Source: Dehalococcoidia bacterium
Lineage (GTDB): Bacteria; Chloroflexota; Dehalococcoidia; GIF9; UBA5629
DNA length: 11,586 nt
Reading direction: 5' to 3'
Assembly (NCBI GenBank): GCA_012961565.1
Contig: DTZC01000225.1
Span: 1 to 11,586, forward strand
Part shown: one piece after another, positions 1-6,975 of the stretch
How positions within the stretch are numbered: position 1 is the stretch's first letter
Layout: each line of letters opens with the position of its first letter
Translations under genes and position numbers: made by a program
Notes under the pieces: generated by a model
Databases searched by the model: none
Told to the model about the DNA's origin: nothing
What the model saw: only the letters and a program-made list of their open reading frames with translations

Positions 1-255
1 AGGTTAAAACCTCGGGGCTACAGGCAAAAATAAGGGCTGGCTAAAGCCTTACAGCTACATTAGTAAACAGTCTCAAGTGTGTCGAGGTAGCGTATCATAT
101 TTTGTGTAAATTCTTCTTTAAGAAAGAAAAAGGGTGTATCTTTTCAGTAGAGACCAAAAATTGAGGGGGAGGAATACGCCACATGATCACAGTCAAAGAC
201 CTGACCCCATTTATCTGAGCCAGCTCACCATCCCACCCCACCAGCAGGAAAAAGC
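1..255. other. Non-coding left flank with terminator-like hairpin and a possible mobile-element remnant
   Basis: No convincing gene is visible here. The stretch holds a hairpin at about 31-52 (annotated separately as a terminator), an A/T-rich patch with a small inverted repeat around 112-129, and at 191-212 a block that on the minus strand reads AAATGGGGTCAGGTCTTTGA. From memory, that last motif resembles sequence commonly found at the ends of REP-associated tyrosine transposase (RAYT/IS200-like) elements; no transposase gene is in the window. It lies just downstream of the stop codon of the last minus-strand gene. Confidence 0.4.
25..52 (-). terminator. Probable rho-independent terminator of the beta-oxidation operon
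   Basis: Read on the minus strand, TAAGGCT and AGCCCTTA form a seven-pair stem with one bulged base and a short loop (TTAGCC). A run of T residues (TTTTTG, complement of 25-30) follows at once. This is the layout of an intrinsic terminator. It lies about 200 bp beyond the last stop codon of the minus-strand array and points the right way to end it. The stem is modest and an alternative inner GGCT/AGCC pairing exists, so the assignment is moderate. Confidence 0.45.
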
Positions 256-1389
256 TTAAAGTCCCAGTTCAACGGCAATTCTTTCCTTATGTAAATCAAC
301 GTCTCCGGCGACAAAGTGCGCCGCCCTGACCCGCCGATAGTAGAGACCCATATCATGGTCCATGGTATAGCCTATGGCACCATGGGCTGTAATGCCATCT
401 ATACACACCCGCTGATAGACCTCGCTTGCCTTCGCCTTAGCTGCTGAAATCTGCAACCGTGATGGGGAACCGATGCTTATCCCCCAAGCTGCTTGATACA
501 CTAAGTACTGAACTCCTTCAACATCGATGAGCATATCAGCCAGCTTATGTTGCACTGCTTGGAACGAACCAATCGGACGGTCAAACTGAACCCTTTCTTT
601 GGCATAGGCACTAGTCATTTCCAGAACTGCCTGACAGGCACCCGATATTTCGGCACATTTCAACACGGCAGCCCTTTGCAAAATAAAATCCACTATACAC
701 CAGCCTTGACCTACTTCTCCCAGAATATCGCCTTTGCCTGCTCCCAGTTCATTAAAGCTAACCCTGAATTGCCTATCCCCACCTATGGTTGGAATCATCT
801 CCATCCTCACAGCATGGTCTTTAGCACCAACTATGAATATCGTAATTCCTTCTTCTGAGCTCATCCCATTTCCGGTTCTGCCCACCACCAGCATATAATC
901 AGCTACATGCGCATCGGAAACAAAGAACTTCTCACCCTCAAGCACGTACTCATCACCTCGCAGGCTAACAGGAAGCCTTATCTCAGAAGCCCGATAGCTG
1001 CCTGATAACTCGGTTAGGGCTAAAGTCCAGATTGCCTCGCCTCGAGCTATTTGAGGAAGAAGCGTTTCTTTCTGCTGGGAGGTGCCATATTCCAGTAGAG
1101 GTAGAGCACAGAGACCAATGGTGGAAAAGAAAGGTCCGGGCAGAATATTTCTCCCCATCTCTTCCATCAGCACAACTAGGTCCATGAAGCCAGCATTTAT
1201 GCCGCCGTACTCTTCAGGGAAGACGAGTCCCATCCAGCCTAGTTCTGCCATGCTGCGCCAAATCTGAGGGTCGTATCCTTTCTCATCTTTGTCTAATGCC
1301 CTGACCTTACTTTTAGGGCACTCTTTGGTCAAAAAATCTCTGGCTAGCGTCCGCAGCATCTCCTGCTCTTCAGTGAAACCGAATTCCAT
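256..1389 (-). CDS. Acyl-CoA dehydrogenase family protein, probably the non-catalytic, FAD-binding partner subunit
   Basis: This 377-residue protein has full acyl-CoA dehydrogenase length: an N-terminal helical domain (1-120), a middle beta domain (about 121-225) and a C-terminal helical domain. The C-terminal FAD-binding signature is intact (R266, F269, Q277 and Q280 in ERVQFDRPIGSFQAVQH), as is a GAIGYTMDHD segment at 337-346. The middle-domain FAD/substrate motif, usually TEPxAGSD, is degraded to TELSGSYRAS (126-135). The catalytic Glu is absent from both known positions: Q238 stands at the isovaleryl/long-chain-type site and A361 at the medium-chain-type site. The inferred role is as one subunit of a heteromeric enzyme with the gene just upstream (30 bp apart), as known for the actinobacterial FadE26/FadE27 and FadE28/FadE29 pairs. 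AGGAGG sits 6 nt before the ATG. It is the last gene of the array. Confidence 0.85.
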   Translation of the reverse strand: MEFGFTEEQEMLRTLARDFLTKECPKSKVRALDKDEKGYDPQIWRSMAELGWMGLVFPEEYGGINAGFMDLVVLMEEMGRNILPGPFFSTIGLCALPLLEYGTSQQKETLLPQIARGEAIWTLALTELSGSYRASEIRLPVSLRGDEYVLEGEKFFVSDAHVADYMLVVGRTGNGMSSEEGITIFIVGAKDHAVRMEMIPTIGGDRQFRVSFNELGAGKGDILGEVGQGWCIVDFILQRAAVLKCAEISGACQAVLEMTSAYAKERVQFDRPIGSFQAVQHKLADMLIDVEGVQYLVYQAAWGISIGSPSRLQISAAKAKASEVYQRVCIDGITAHGAIGYTMDHDMGLYYRRVRAAHFVAGDVDLHKERIAVELGL

Positions 1390-1419
1390 TAGCAGCCTCC
1401 TAACAGATCATCTGTAGTC

Positions 1420-2622
1420 CTAGTAAGATTTCGGTAGACCCAGCCTGAACTGCGCTATGATACTTTTCTCGACCTCGGTAGTGCCAGCAGCAATTGCCTG
1501 CCCCGGGAAACCGAGGTAAGCACCCTGTATTGTCCCATGGAGTCTCGCCCATTTCGAGTCTGGGTCTACCTGGGAATAAATTCCCAGGACCTCTGCCCCG
1601 GTAAGAGCTACCTTTTTCATAACTTCATCGCTCATTACCTTATTCCTCGAGGACTGATAGACAGGAATCTCACCTTTGCTTATCGTCCAGGCTATCTGGT
1701 AGGCGAACATCTTTAACACTTCCAGCTCAATGGCTATGTCACATAGCTTACCACGAACTACAGGATTTTGGGACAGAAGTCTTCCTTCATATTCGGTATT
1801 TCGGGCATACTCCACAAGTTCTTCCAATATCCGCTTAAAACGACCGTAAGTGACTGGCGCTGTGCTGCGTCTTTCGAAAGCCAGTGCCTGCATCAGGTGG
1901 TACCATCCTCTGTTCTCCTCTCCAACCAGATTAGAGGCGGGGACTCTCACATTATCGAAGAATACTTCATTAAAGTGATGTCGACCATAGTAGTTCAATA
2001 TGGGATTGACTGTAACCCCTGGACTTTTCATATCAACAATAAAAATACTGATTCCCCGATGCTTCTTAACCGCATTTGGGTCCGTTCTAGCAGCCAGCCA
2101 ACACCACCTTGCCCGGTGGGCAACGCTGGTCCACACCTTCTGCCCGTTGATAATATACTCATCACCCTGCCTTGCAGCTCGAGTCTGAAGATTAGCAAAA
2201 TCGGATCCGGCATTAGGTTCGCTATAGCCCGTGCACCAAACACCATCTGGCTCGCCTGAAGCGATAAGCGGCAGATACTTCTTCTTCTGCTCCTCGGTAC
2301 CAAACAACATAAGACACGGACCAACCCATTGAGTCCCGCTTATGCCCATCCAAGCCCCAGGTATGCCCCAGTAACCTACCTCCATCTCATACACTGTTTG
2401 CTCCCAGAGAGAAGCGTCTCGCCCCCCATATTCTCTAGGCCAGCTCATGACCAGCCATCCTTTCTGAGCAAGCTTTTTAGCTATTGATATCTCAAACTGA
2501 AAATCCCTGCATTCCCCATCGATAAGTGTCTGGCAAACTGAATCTGGGGGCAATTCCTCCTTGGCAAACTGACGAATTTCCTCTATGAGCGCTCGCTCTT
2601 TTTCACCTAGGCTGAAATCCAT
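1420..2622 (-). CDS. Acyl-CoA dehydrogenase, probable catalytic subunit
   Basis: This 400-residue flavoprotein family member should insert an alpha,beta double bond into an acyl-CoA thioester and pass electrons to an electron-transfer flavoprotein; no ETF genes are in the window. The middle domain is well conserved: YSEPNAGSD (133-141) and VWTS (163-166), both flavin/substrate contacts. A Glu (E250, in ALAFERRST) occupies the catalytic-base position used by isovaleryl-CoA dehydrogenase. The medium-chain position is Ala (A379 in AAGTTEV), as in that subgroup. By contrast, the RxQFGxxIxxFQ FAD-binding stretch is replaced by a divergent segment (about 275-295). This is the complement of what is missing in the downstream partner, so the two probably build shared active sites. 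Near-consensus Shine-Dalgarno precedes the ATG. A 206-bp gap with a candidate promoter lies upstream. Confidence 0.9.
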   Translation of the reverse strand: MDFSLGEKERALIEEIRQFAKEELPPDSVCQTLIDGECRDFQFEISIAKKLAQKGWLVMSWPREYGGRDASLWEQTVYEMEVGYWGIPGAWMGISGTQWVGPCLMLFGTEEQKKKYLPLIASGEPDGVWCTGYSEPNAGSDFANLQTRAARQGDEYIINGQKVWTSVAHRARWCWLAARTDPNAVKKHRGISIFIVDMKSPGVTVNPILNYYGRHHFNEVFFDNVRVPASNLVGEENRGWYHLMQALAFERRSTAPVTYGRFKRILEELVEYARNTEYEGRLLSQNPVVRGKLCDIAIELEVLKMFAYQIAWTISKGEIPVYQSSRNKVMSDEVMKKVALTGAEVLGIYSQVDPDSKWARLHGTIQGAYLGFPGQAIAAGTTEVEKSIIAQFRLGLPKSY

Positions 2623-2666
2623 TGCTAGCCTCCTCGGAGTTGATCACCCTCCATTACGAGACACCT

Positions 2667-2694
2667 ATAATACTCGCCACAGTCACACCGACAA
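2667..2694 (-). promoter_or_regulatory. Candidate internal promoter for the acyl-CoA dehydrogenase pair
   Basis: On the minus strand, TTGTCG (2694-2689) and TATTAT (2672-2667) are 16 bp apart, matching sigma70-type -35 and -10 boxes at four and five of six positions. The candidate lies 45 bp upstream of the acyl-CoA dehydrogenase start, inside the longest gap of the array (2623-2828). No other structure or coding signal was seen in that gap. The call rests on motif match alone. Confidence 0.35.
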
Positions 2695-2828
2695 GCAAAA
2701 ACTATCATCTGCTACAAAAGCTGGCATCTGCAAAACGTAAGAAATGATAGACTTATGTAAACACACCGCAATGCTTCTAATCAGCTCAATGATACCTTGA
2801 ACAAACTGTGTCACGCTCGCCAGGACTG

Positions 2829-3761
2829 TTACTTCGGCGGCTGTGGTGGCGACGGATTTACTAGACCTCGAGCCAGTGTTCTGGGTATAACATCAACAAG
2901 CTCTTCGAGGGTCCAGGTGCCATCCTTAATGATGCTGGTCCGGATTTCTGGCTCAGAATAAATCCCTATGCGACCACCCCCAATCCAGAAAGTGCAACCG
3001 TTAATATTAGCCGCTTCATCACTGGCTAAATACACAACTAGAGGTGCTATCATTTCTGGGGTCATCTTTTCAAGTTCGTCGATGGTTACCGAACCGGTCG
3101 CTGGTCGTAATCCCTGAGCCTTAGCTTTCTCCCAGGCAGCCTTCAGCTCCGGTGTCAAAGTCAACCTGGTGCCAGCATTTGGACGTATAGCATTGCAAGT
3201 CACGCCGTACCTGCCCATATCCCTGGCTACAGTCCGCGTAAAACCGACGATGCCTTCCTTGGCTGCGCTATAATTGGCTTGCCCCATATTGCCCAGTCCT
3301 GCTGTAGACGAAGTGTTTATTATTCTGCCGCTCCTCTGCTGTCTGAAATAGACACAGGCTGGTCTAGTACAGTAGAAATGCCCATAGAGGTGGACTTTGA
3401 TGACCAGGTCCCATTCCTCCGGGGTCATGTTGAAAATCATGCGGTCTCTCAGAATGCCAGCATTATTGACCAAGATATCAATCCGACCGAAGTTGTCAAT
3501 GGCAGCTTTGATGATATTTTCCCCGCCTTCCGGGGTAGCCACCGAATCATAATTAGCTACAGCCTTTCCACCAAGCCTCTTTATCTCCTCGACTACCTCA
3601 TCAGCCGGAGACGTGGAAGCCCCTGTTCCATTACCAGCTCCACCCAAGTCATTGACCACCACTTTGGCACCCTCAACAGCTAGAGCTAATGCCTCGGCTC
3701 TACCGATACCACGCCCAGCACCAGTAACCACCGCTACCTTACCATCTAGCCTCTTTGCCAT
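2829..3761 (-). CDS. Short-chain dehydrogenase, HSD17B4-like (probable 3-hydroxyacyl-CoA dehydrogenase)
   Basis: This 310-residue Rossmann-fold SDR has the cofactor motif TGAGRGIG (13-20), NNAG (99-102), and the catalytic Ser/Tyr/Lys set S151, Y164 and K168 (YSAAK). VNDLGG at 36-41, with Asp38 at the end of the second strand, favours NAD(H) and is typical of the dehydrogenase domain of peroxisomal multifunctional enzyme 2 (HSD17B4). That enzyme oxidises (3R)-hydroxyacyl-CoA made by a MaoC-type hydratase, and MaoC genes lie upstream in this array. The protein is about 50 residues longer than a minimal SDR, with an insert around 195-225 and a C-terminal extension ending in a proline-rich tail. 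AAGGAGG precedes the ATG by 5 nt. The exact hydroxyacyl substrate is not visible. Confidence 0.88.
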   Translation of the reverse strand: MAKRLDGKVAVVTGAGRGIGRAEALALAVEGAKVVVNDLGGAGNGTGASTSPADEVVEEIKRLGGKAVANYDSVATPEGGENIIKAAIDNFGRIDILVNNAGILRDRMIFNMTPEEWDLVIKVHLYGHFYCTRPACVYFRQQRSGRIINTSSTAGLGNMGQANYSAAKEGIVGFTRTVARDMGRYGVTCNAIRPNAGTRLTLTPELKAAWEKAKAQGLRPATGSVTIDELEKMTPEMIAPLVVYLASDEAANINGCTFWIGGGRIGIYSEPEIRTSIIKDGTWTLEELVDVIPRTLARGLVNPSPPQPPK

Positions 3762-3852
3762 CCTAGCCTCCTTATATCATCTTTATCACCCACTGGGTAG
3801 CTAATACAGCAATCAACCGATGTTCCAGCCGATACAAAGCAGGCGAGTGAAT

Positions 3853-4632
3853 CTACATATACATCCCGGCGGAAACATTCAACACCTGACCGGTGATAAA
3901 AGCAGCGTCATCCGAAGCCAAGAAAAGGACTGGCTTGGCAGCGTCTTCCGGTGACATGGGCTTAACCTGCAAAAGAACCATATCCCTGACTTTCTTTGGA
4001 ATACCCACCGGCTCACCAGCTACCACTTCCTGCTGGGTTTCCTTTTCCCGCGTCAACCTGGTATCGACAAAGCCATAGGCGACGACATTGCAAGTAATCC
4101 CAAACCGCCCCCACTCTCGGGCTACAGTTTTGGTCAGCCCTATCAAGCCTGACTTAGCAGCAGCATAGTTAATCTGTCCGATGTTGCCCATTAGCCCAGC
4201 CACCGAGGCAACATTGATTATCCTGCCGTTGTGAGCTTCCTTCATCATATATTTTGAGGCAGCCCTGATACAGTTGAAAGTCCCTTTGAGACTGATATCC
4301 ACACAAATATCCCATTGGGCATCGGTCATTTTGTGGATCAAAGCATCTCGAGTAAGTCCTGCATTATTGACCAAGATATCGAGTTTGCCGAATCTCTCCG
4401 CTGCCATATCCATCATCTTCTGGCAGTCTTCTGGTTTGGTCACGTCACCAGGACAGGCTTCAGCTTTGCCGCCAGCACCCCGTATCTCTTTGACCACCTC
4501 CTCCAGCGGACCGGCATCAATATCGCTCACTAGCACAGCAGCGCCCTCCCTAGCAAATAGGATAGCATCAGCCCTGCCTATCCCCCTTGCCGCTCCGGTA
4601 ATGACTGCTACTTTTTCATCAAGCTTCCCCAT
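3853..4632 (-). CDS. Short-chain dehydrogenase/reductase, FabG-like
   Basis: A 259-residue classical SDR of standard length. It shows TGAARGIG (12-19), NNAG (89-92), and S143/Y156/K160 as the catalytic Ser-Tyr-Lys set; Asp37 after the second strand points to NAD(H). The C-terminal part ends with the usual FITGQVLNVSAGMYM segment. In this array it is a second candidate for the 3-hydroxyacyl-CoA oxidation step, or it may act on a hydroxyl elsewhere on the substrate. It resembles 3-oxoacyl-ACP reductase (FabG), but the beta-oxidation neighbours argue for a degradative role. AAGGAGG lies about 12 nt before the ATG, a longer spacing than its neighbours. It has a 94-bp gap upstream and a 91-bp gap downstream. 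Confidence 0.87.
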   Translation of the reverse strand: MGKLDEKVAVITGAARGIGRADAILFAREGAAVLVSDIDAGPLEEVVKEIRGAGGKAEACPGDVTKPEDCQKMMDMAAERFGKLDILVNNAGLTRDALIHKMTDAQWDICVDISLKGTFNCIRAASKYMMKEAHNGRIINVASVAGLMGNIGQINYAAAKSGLIGLTKTVAREWGRFGITCNVVAYGFVDTRLTREKETQQEVVAGEPVGIPKKVRDMVLLQVKPMSPEDAAKPVLFLASDDAAFITGQVLNVSAGMYM

Positions 4633-4726
4633 TTTTCTAATTACCTCCTTATGTATAACTTATCAAATAACCTAGAATATCACCCATCTACTTTGGAAGA
4701 TTGCCTTCTCAACCAGCTAATCAATA

Positions 4727-5209
4727 CTACAAATTCTGCCTATTTTTGCTCCGCGATGGCAAGGCAACCAGAGCTGAGCCAGGGGTCGTTTTCTCTCCTT
4801 TTCCATTCTCCACCCAAATCTCACACTCAACAAGGTATTCACCGTTCTCCTCGTATTTCTTGGTCACCTTGCCTTTACACCACCAAGTCTCTCCATCGTG
4901 TGGTTCTTCCATTGTTTTCATCTTCCTTGGATAGTCCATACCACGGTAGCGACAGGACAATTTCTTGAGCACACCTTGCTCACCTATCCAGTCAGTCATC
5001 AAATGCCCTAACCAGGCGCGCTTGAGAGCACCGTGCACAATAGGAGCCCCCACCCCCATAGCCTTGGCGAAATCGTCCTCGTAGTGCAGGGGGTTAAAAT
5101 CACCCGATGCCCCCGCCCACTGAACCAACATTCTGGTAGTAGCAATTTTCGCTAGTGGCGTTACCTCGGTACCGACTTCCACATCCTCATAGTATATCTG
5201 TTCAGCCAT
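4727..5209 (-). CDS. MaoC-like (R)-specific enoyl-CoA hydratase
   Basis: A 160-residue hot-dog-fold protein, the size of a single MaoC domain. The hydratase 2 motif is complete: AGASGDFNPLHYEDDFA (32-48), with the catalytic Asp37 and His42, followed by APIVHG (55-60). It should add water to a trans-2-enoyl-CoA to give the (3R)-hydroxyacyl-CoA. That stereochemistry fits the HSD17B4-like dehydrogenase further along. It sits 31 bp after a second MaoC-fold gene lacking the His. Together they recall ChsH1/ChsH2 of steroid side-chain degradation, where two different MaoC-like chains form the active hydratase. GGAGG precedes the ATG by about 6 nt. Confidence 0.87.
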   Translation of the reverse strand: MAEQIYYEDVEVGTEVTPLAKIATTRMLVQWAGASGDFNPLHYEDDFAKAMGVGAPIVHGALKRAWLGHLMTDWIGEQGVLKKLSCRYRGMDYPRKMKTMEEPHDGETWWCKGKVTKKYEENGEYLVECEIWVENGKGEKTTPGSALVALPSRSKNRQNL

Positions 5210-5240
5210 AGCTCCTCCGTAAAAAGATGTTCAGGATATG

Positions 5241-5714
5241 CTAAAACTGGATCAATGTCGACCGGCTCTTCAGTGCCACATTACCATTCTGATTCAGGAA
5301 AGTGGTCTCCAATGTGGTGAACATTGTTTTACCCATCCTAGTCTCCCTCTCGGATATATCGATGATTTTGGTCGTGCCAATCAATGTATCACCAGCACCA
5401 ACTGGTTCAAAAAATTCAAACTCAACGCCACCATCGAGCAATCTCGATGGTGCACCAGCCTTAACCAGGGTGTCCACCAATCTGAAGACAGAGATTCCAC
5501 CTTTTACTGGCCAACCAGTGAAACCTGGAGGGCACATCAATCTACCATATTTGCTTTTCTTGGCATAGTCAATATCGTTATATAGAGGATTCGGGTCGCC
5601 TATAGCCTGTGCATATCTCTGGATTGCCCCCTCCTCGACTTTGAAAATGATCGGCTCCGAGGGTATACCTATCAATTTTCGCAGTTCCTCGGTAATCAAA
5701 GAGCCTTCAGCCAT
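5241..5714 (-). CDS. FAS1-type MaoC-like dehydratase domain protein, probable non-catalytic hydratase partner
   Basis: A 157-residue hot-dog-fold protein of the N-terminal MaoC/FAS1-dehydratase type. The motif region reads AQAIGDPNPLYND (35-47): Asp40 aligns with the catalytic Asp, but Tyr45 replaces the catalytic His. FEFFEPVGAGDTL (100-111) is the conserved beta-strand segment of this group. In related two-chain hydratases one chain keeps the Asp/His pair while the other helps shape the acyl pocket. I infer the same here, with the next gene (31 bp downstream) as the active chain. AAGGAGG lies 7 nt before the ATG, and only 25 bp separate it from the upstream thiolase gene. Confidence 0.82.
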   Translation of the reverse strand: MAEGSLITEELRKLIGIPSEPIIFKVEEGAIQRYAQAIGDPNPLYNDIDYAKKSKYGRLMCPPGFTGWPVKGGISVFRLVDTLVKAGAPSRLLDGGVEFEFFEPVGAGDTLIGTTKIIDISERETRMGKTMFTTLETTFLNQNGNVALKSRSTLIQF

Positions 5715-5739
5715 AGCCAGCCTCCTTCAAATTTGGTTT

Positions 5740-6942
5740 CTACAGTCCTACAATGGCAACACTGACAATATTCATCGCTGGAAAGCCGCCCATGTTATGA
5801 GTAAGACCCAGCTTGGGATTCTTTATCTGGCGCTCAGGTAGCTGAGCTTTGCCCTGCAGCTGTTTATACATCTCATATATCATCCTCAACCCTGAAGCAC
5901 CGATGGGGTGTCCGAAGCATTTCAAGCCACCATCAGGTTGAATAGGTTGTTCGCCATCGAGATTAAAACGACCCGCCTCTATGTCCTCCTTTACTTTGCC
6001 CCTAGGACTGAATTGTAGGTCTTCCATGGTTACAGCTTCAGTGATTGAGAAGCAGTCATGCACTTCAGCCATGCTTATCTCCTCACGCGGATTTTTAATA
6101 CCTGCTTCATTATAGGCCAGTATTCCAGCGCGGTATCCGGTCTCAACATGAGCACCATCCCATTTGGGGTACATTAGCTCCTCACCCGAGCTCAGAGCAA
6201 TCTGCAGAGCCTTGACATAGACTGGGTCAGGGCGGAATTTCTTAGCCATATCAGCTCTGGTTACAATAGCTGCCGCTGAGCCATCACTTACTCCACAACA
6301 GTCAAAAAGCCCCAGCGGCCAGGCAATTATGGGAGCATTCAAAACCTGCTCCTCGGTTACCTCGCGGCGCAAATGTGCCTTGGGGTTCCTCGCCCCATTA
6401 TAGTGGCTCTTTACTGACACCTTGGCCAGCATCCTCTTTCCCTCCTCAGGAGTTAAGCCATACACAGCAAAGTACCGGGTAGCCATCATGGCAAAGGCCC
6501 CGGGAGCGGTCAATTTGGGCATGATGAGAGCACTTTTTGTCCCCATGAGACCAGGACCAGTAGGAAGTCCACCATACCCAGTATCCTTGAGTTTTTCCAC
6601 ACCCAAAGCTAAAGCTATGTCATATGCTCCTGAAGCCACCGCATAACAGGCACCCCTGAAAGCCTCTGTCGCAGTAGCGCAGAAATTCTCTGTCCTAGTA
6701 ACCGGGATGAAAGGCAGCTTCAATGTCAAGGCCAGAGATGTGGCTCCTTTGCCCACGCTCTGCTCCTCAAAGTGCACACCAAACCAGGCTGCGTTAATAT
6801 CCTTCTTTTCTATGCCCGCGTCTTCGATACACTCTTCAAAGGCTTCGACCATAAGGTCTTCAGCACTTTTGTCCCATAGCTCGCCAAATTTGGTGCAGCC
6901 CATGCCTATGATAGCTACCTTATCTTTAATACCTTCTGCCAT
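5740..6942 (-). CDS. Thiolase of the SCP-x / archaeal acetoacetyl-CoA thiolase type
   Basis: A 400-residue thiolase-fold protein of full length. The nucleophilic cysteine is Cys88 in TENFCATATEAFRGA. His295 in EVHDCFSITE, His345 in the CFGHPIGASG loop and the HNMGG segment at 382-386 match the SCP-x/archaeal thiolase subgroup. That subgroup lacks the C-terminal CxG motif of ordinary biosynthetic thiolases. The expected reaction is CoA-dependent cleavage of a 3-oxoacyl-CoA, ending the beta-oxidation turn; the reverse condensation is chemically possible. Members of this group commonly need a DUF35 partner, and the gene just upstream (33 bp) carries a DUF35 domain. The histidines argue against an Ltp2-like steroid aldolase, where tyrosines are thought to serve. 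GGAGGAG precedes the ATG. Confidence 0.9.
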   Translation of the reverse strand: MAEGIKDKVAIIGMGCTKFGELWDKSAEDLMVEAFEECIEDAGIEKKDINAAWFGVHFEEQSVGKGATSLALTLKLPFIPVTRTENFCATATEAFRGACYAVASGAYDIALALGVEKLKDTGYGGLPTGPGLMGTKSALIMPKLTAPGAFAMMATRYFAVYGLTPEEGKRMLAKVSVKSHYNGARNPKAHLRREVTEEQVLNAPIIAWPLGLFDCCGVSDGSAAAIVTRADMAKKFRPDPVYVKALQIALSSGEELMYPKWDGAHVETGYRAGILAYNEAGIKNPREEISMAEVHDCFSITEAVTMEDLQFSPRGKVKEDIEAGRFNLDGEQPIQPDGGLKCFGHPIGASGLRMIYEMYKQLQGKAQLPERQIKNPKLGLTHNMGGFPAMNIVSVAIVGL

Positions 6943-6975
6943 TTTTTCTCCTCCGTCGTTTCTTCTTCCAAAGTT

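Noticed and set aside
547..858. A 103-codon plus-strand open frame inside the last acyl-CoA dehydrogenase gene
   Set aside because: It is antisense to a well-supported gene, lacks a clear ribosome binding site and has no recognisable domain.
1768..2259. A 163-codon plus-strand open frame inside the second acyl-CoA dehydrogenase gene
   Set aside because: It is an antisense shadow of a conserved gene with no family resemblance.
5238..5585. A 115-codon plus-strand open frame over the FAS1-type MaoC gene
   Set aside because: The minus-strand gene has clear motifs and a Shine-Dalgarno; this frame has neither.
5740..6942. Ltp2-like steroid side-chain aldolase
   Set aside because: Cys88, His295 and His345 are all present as in a true thiolase, whereas the aldolases are thought to rely on tyrosines.
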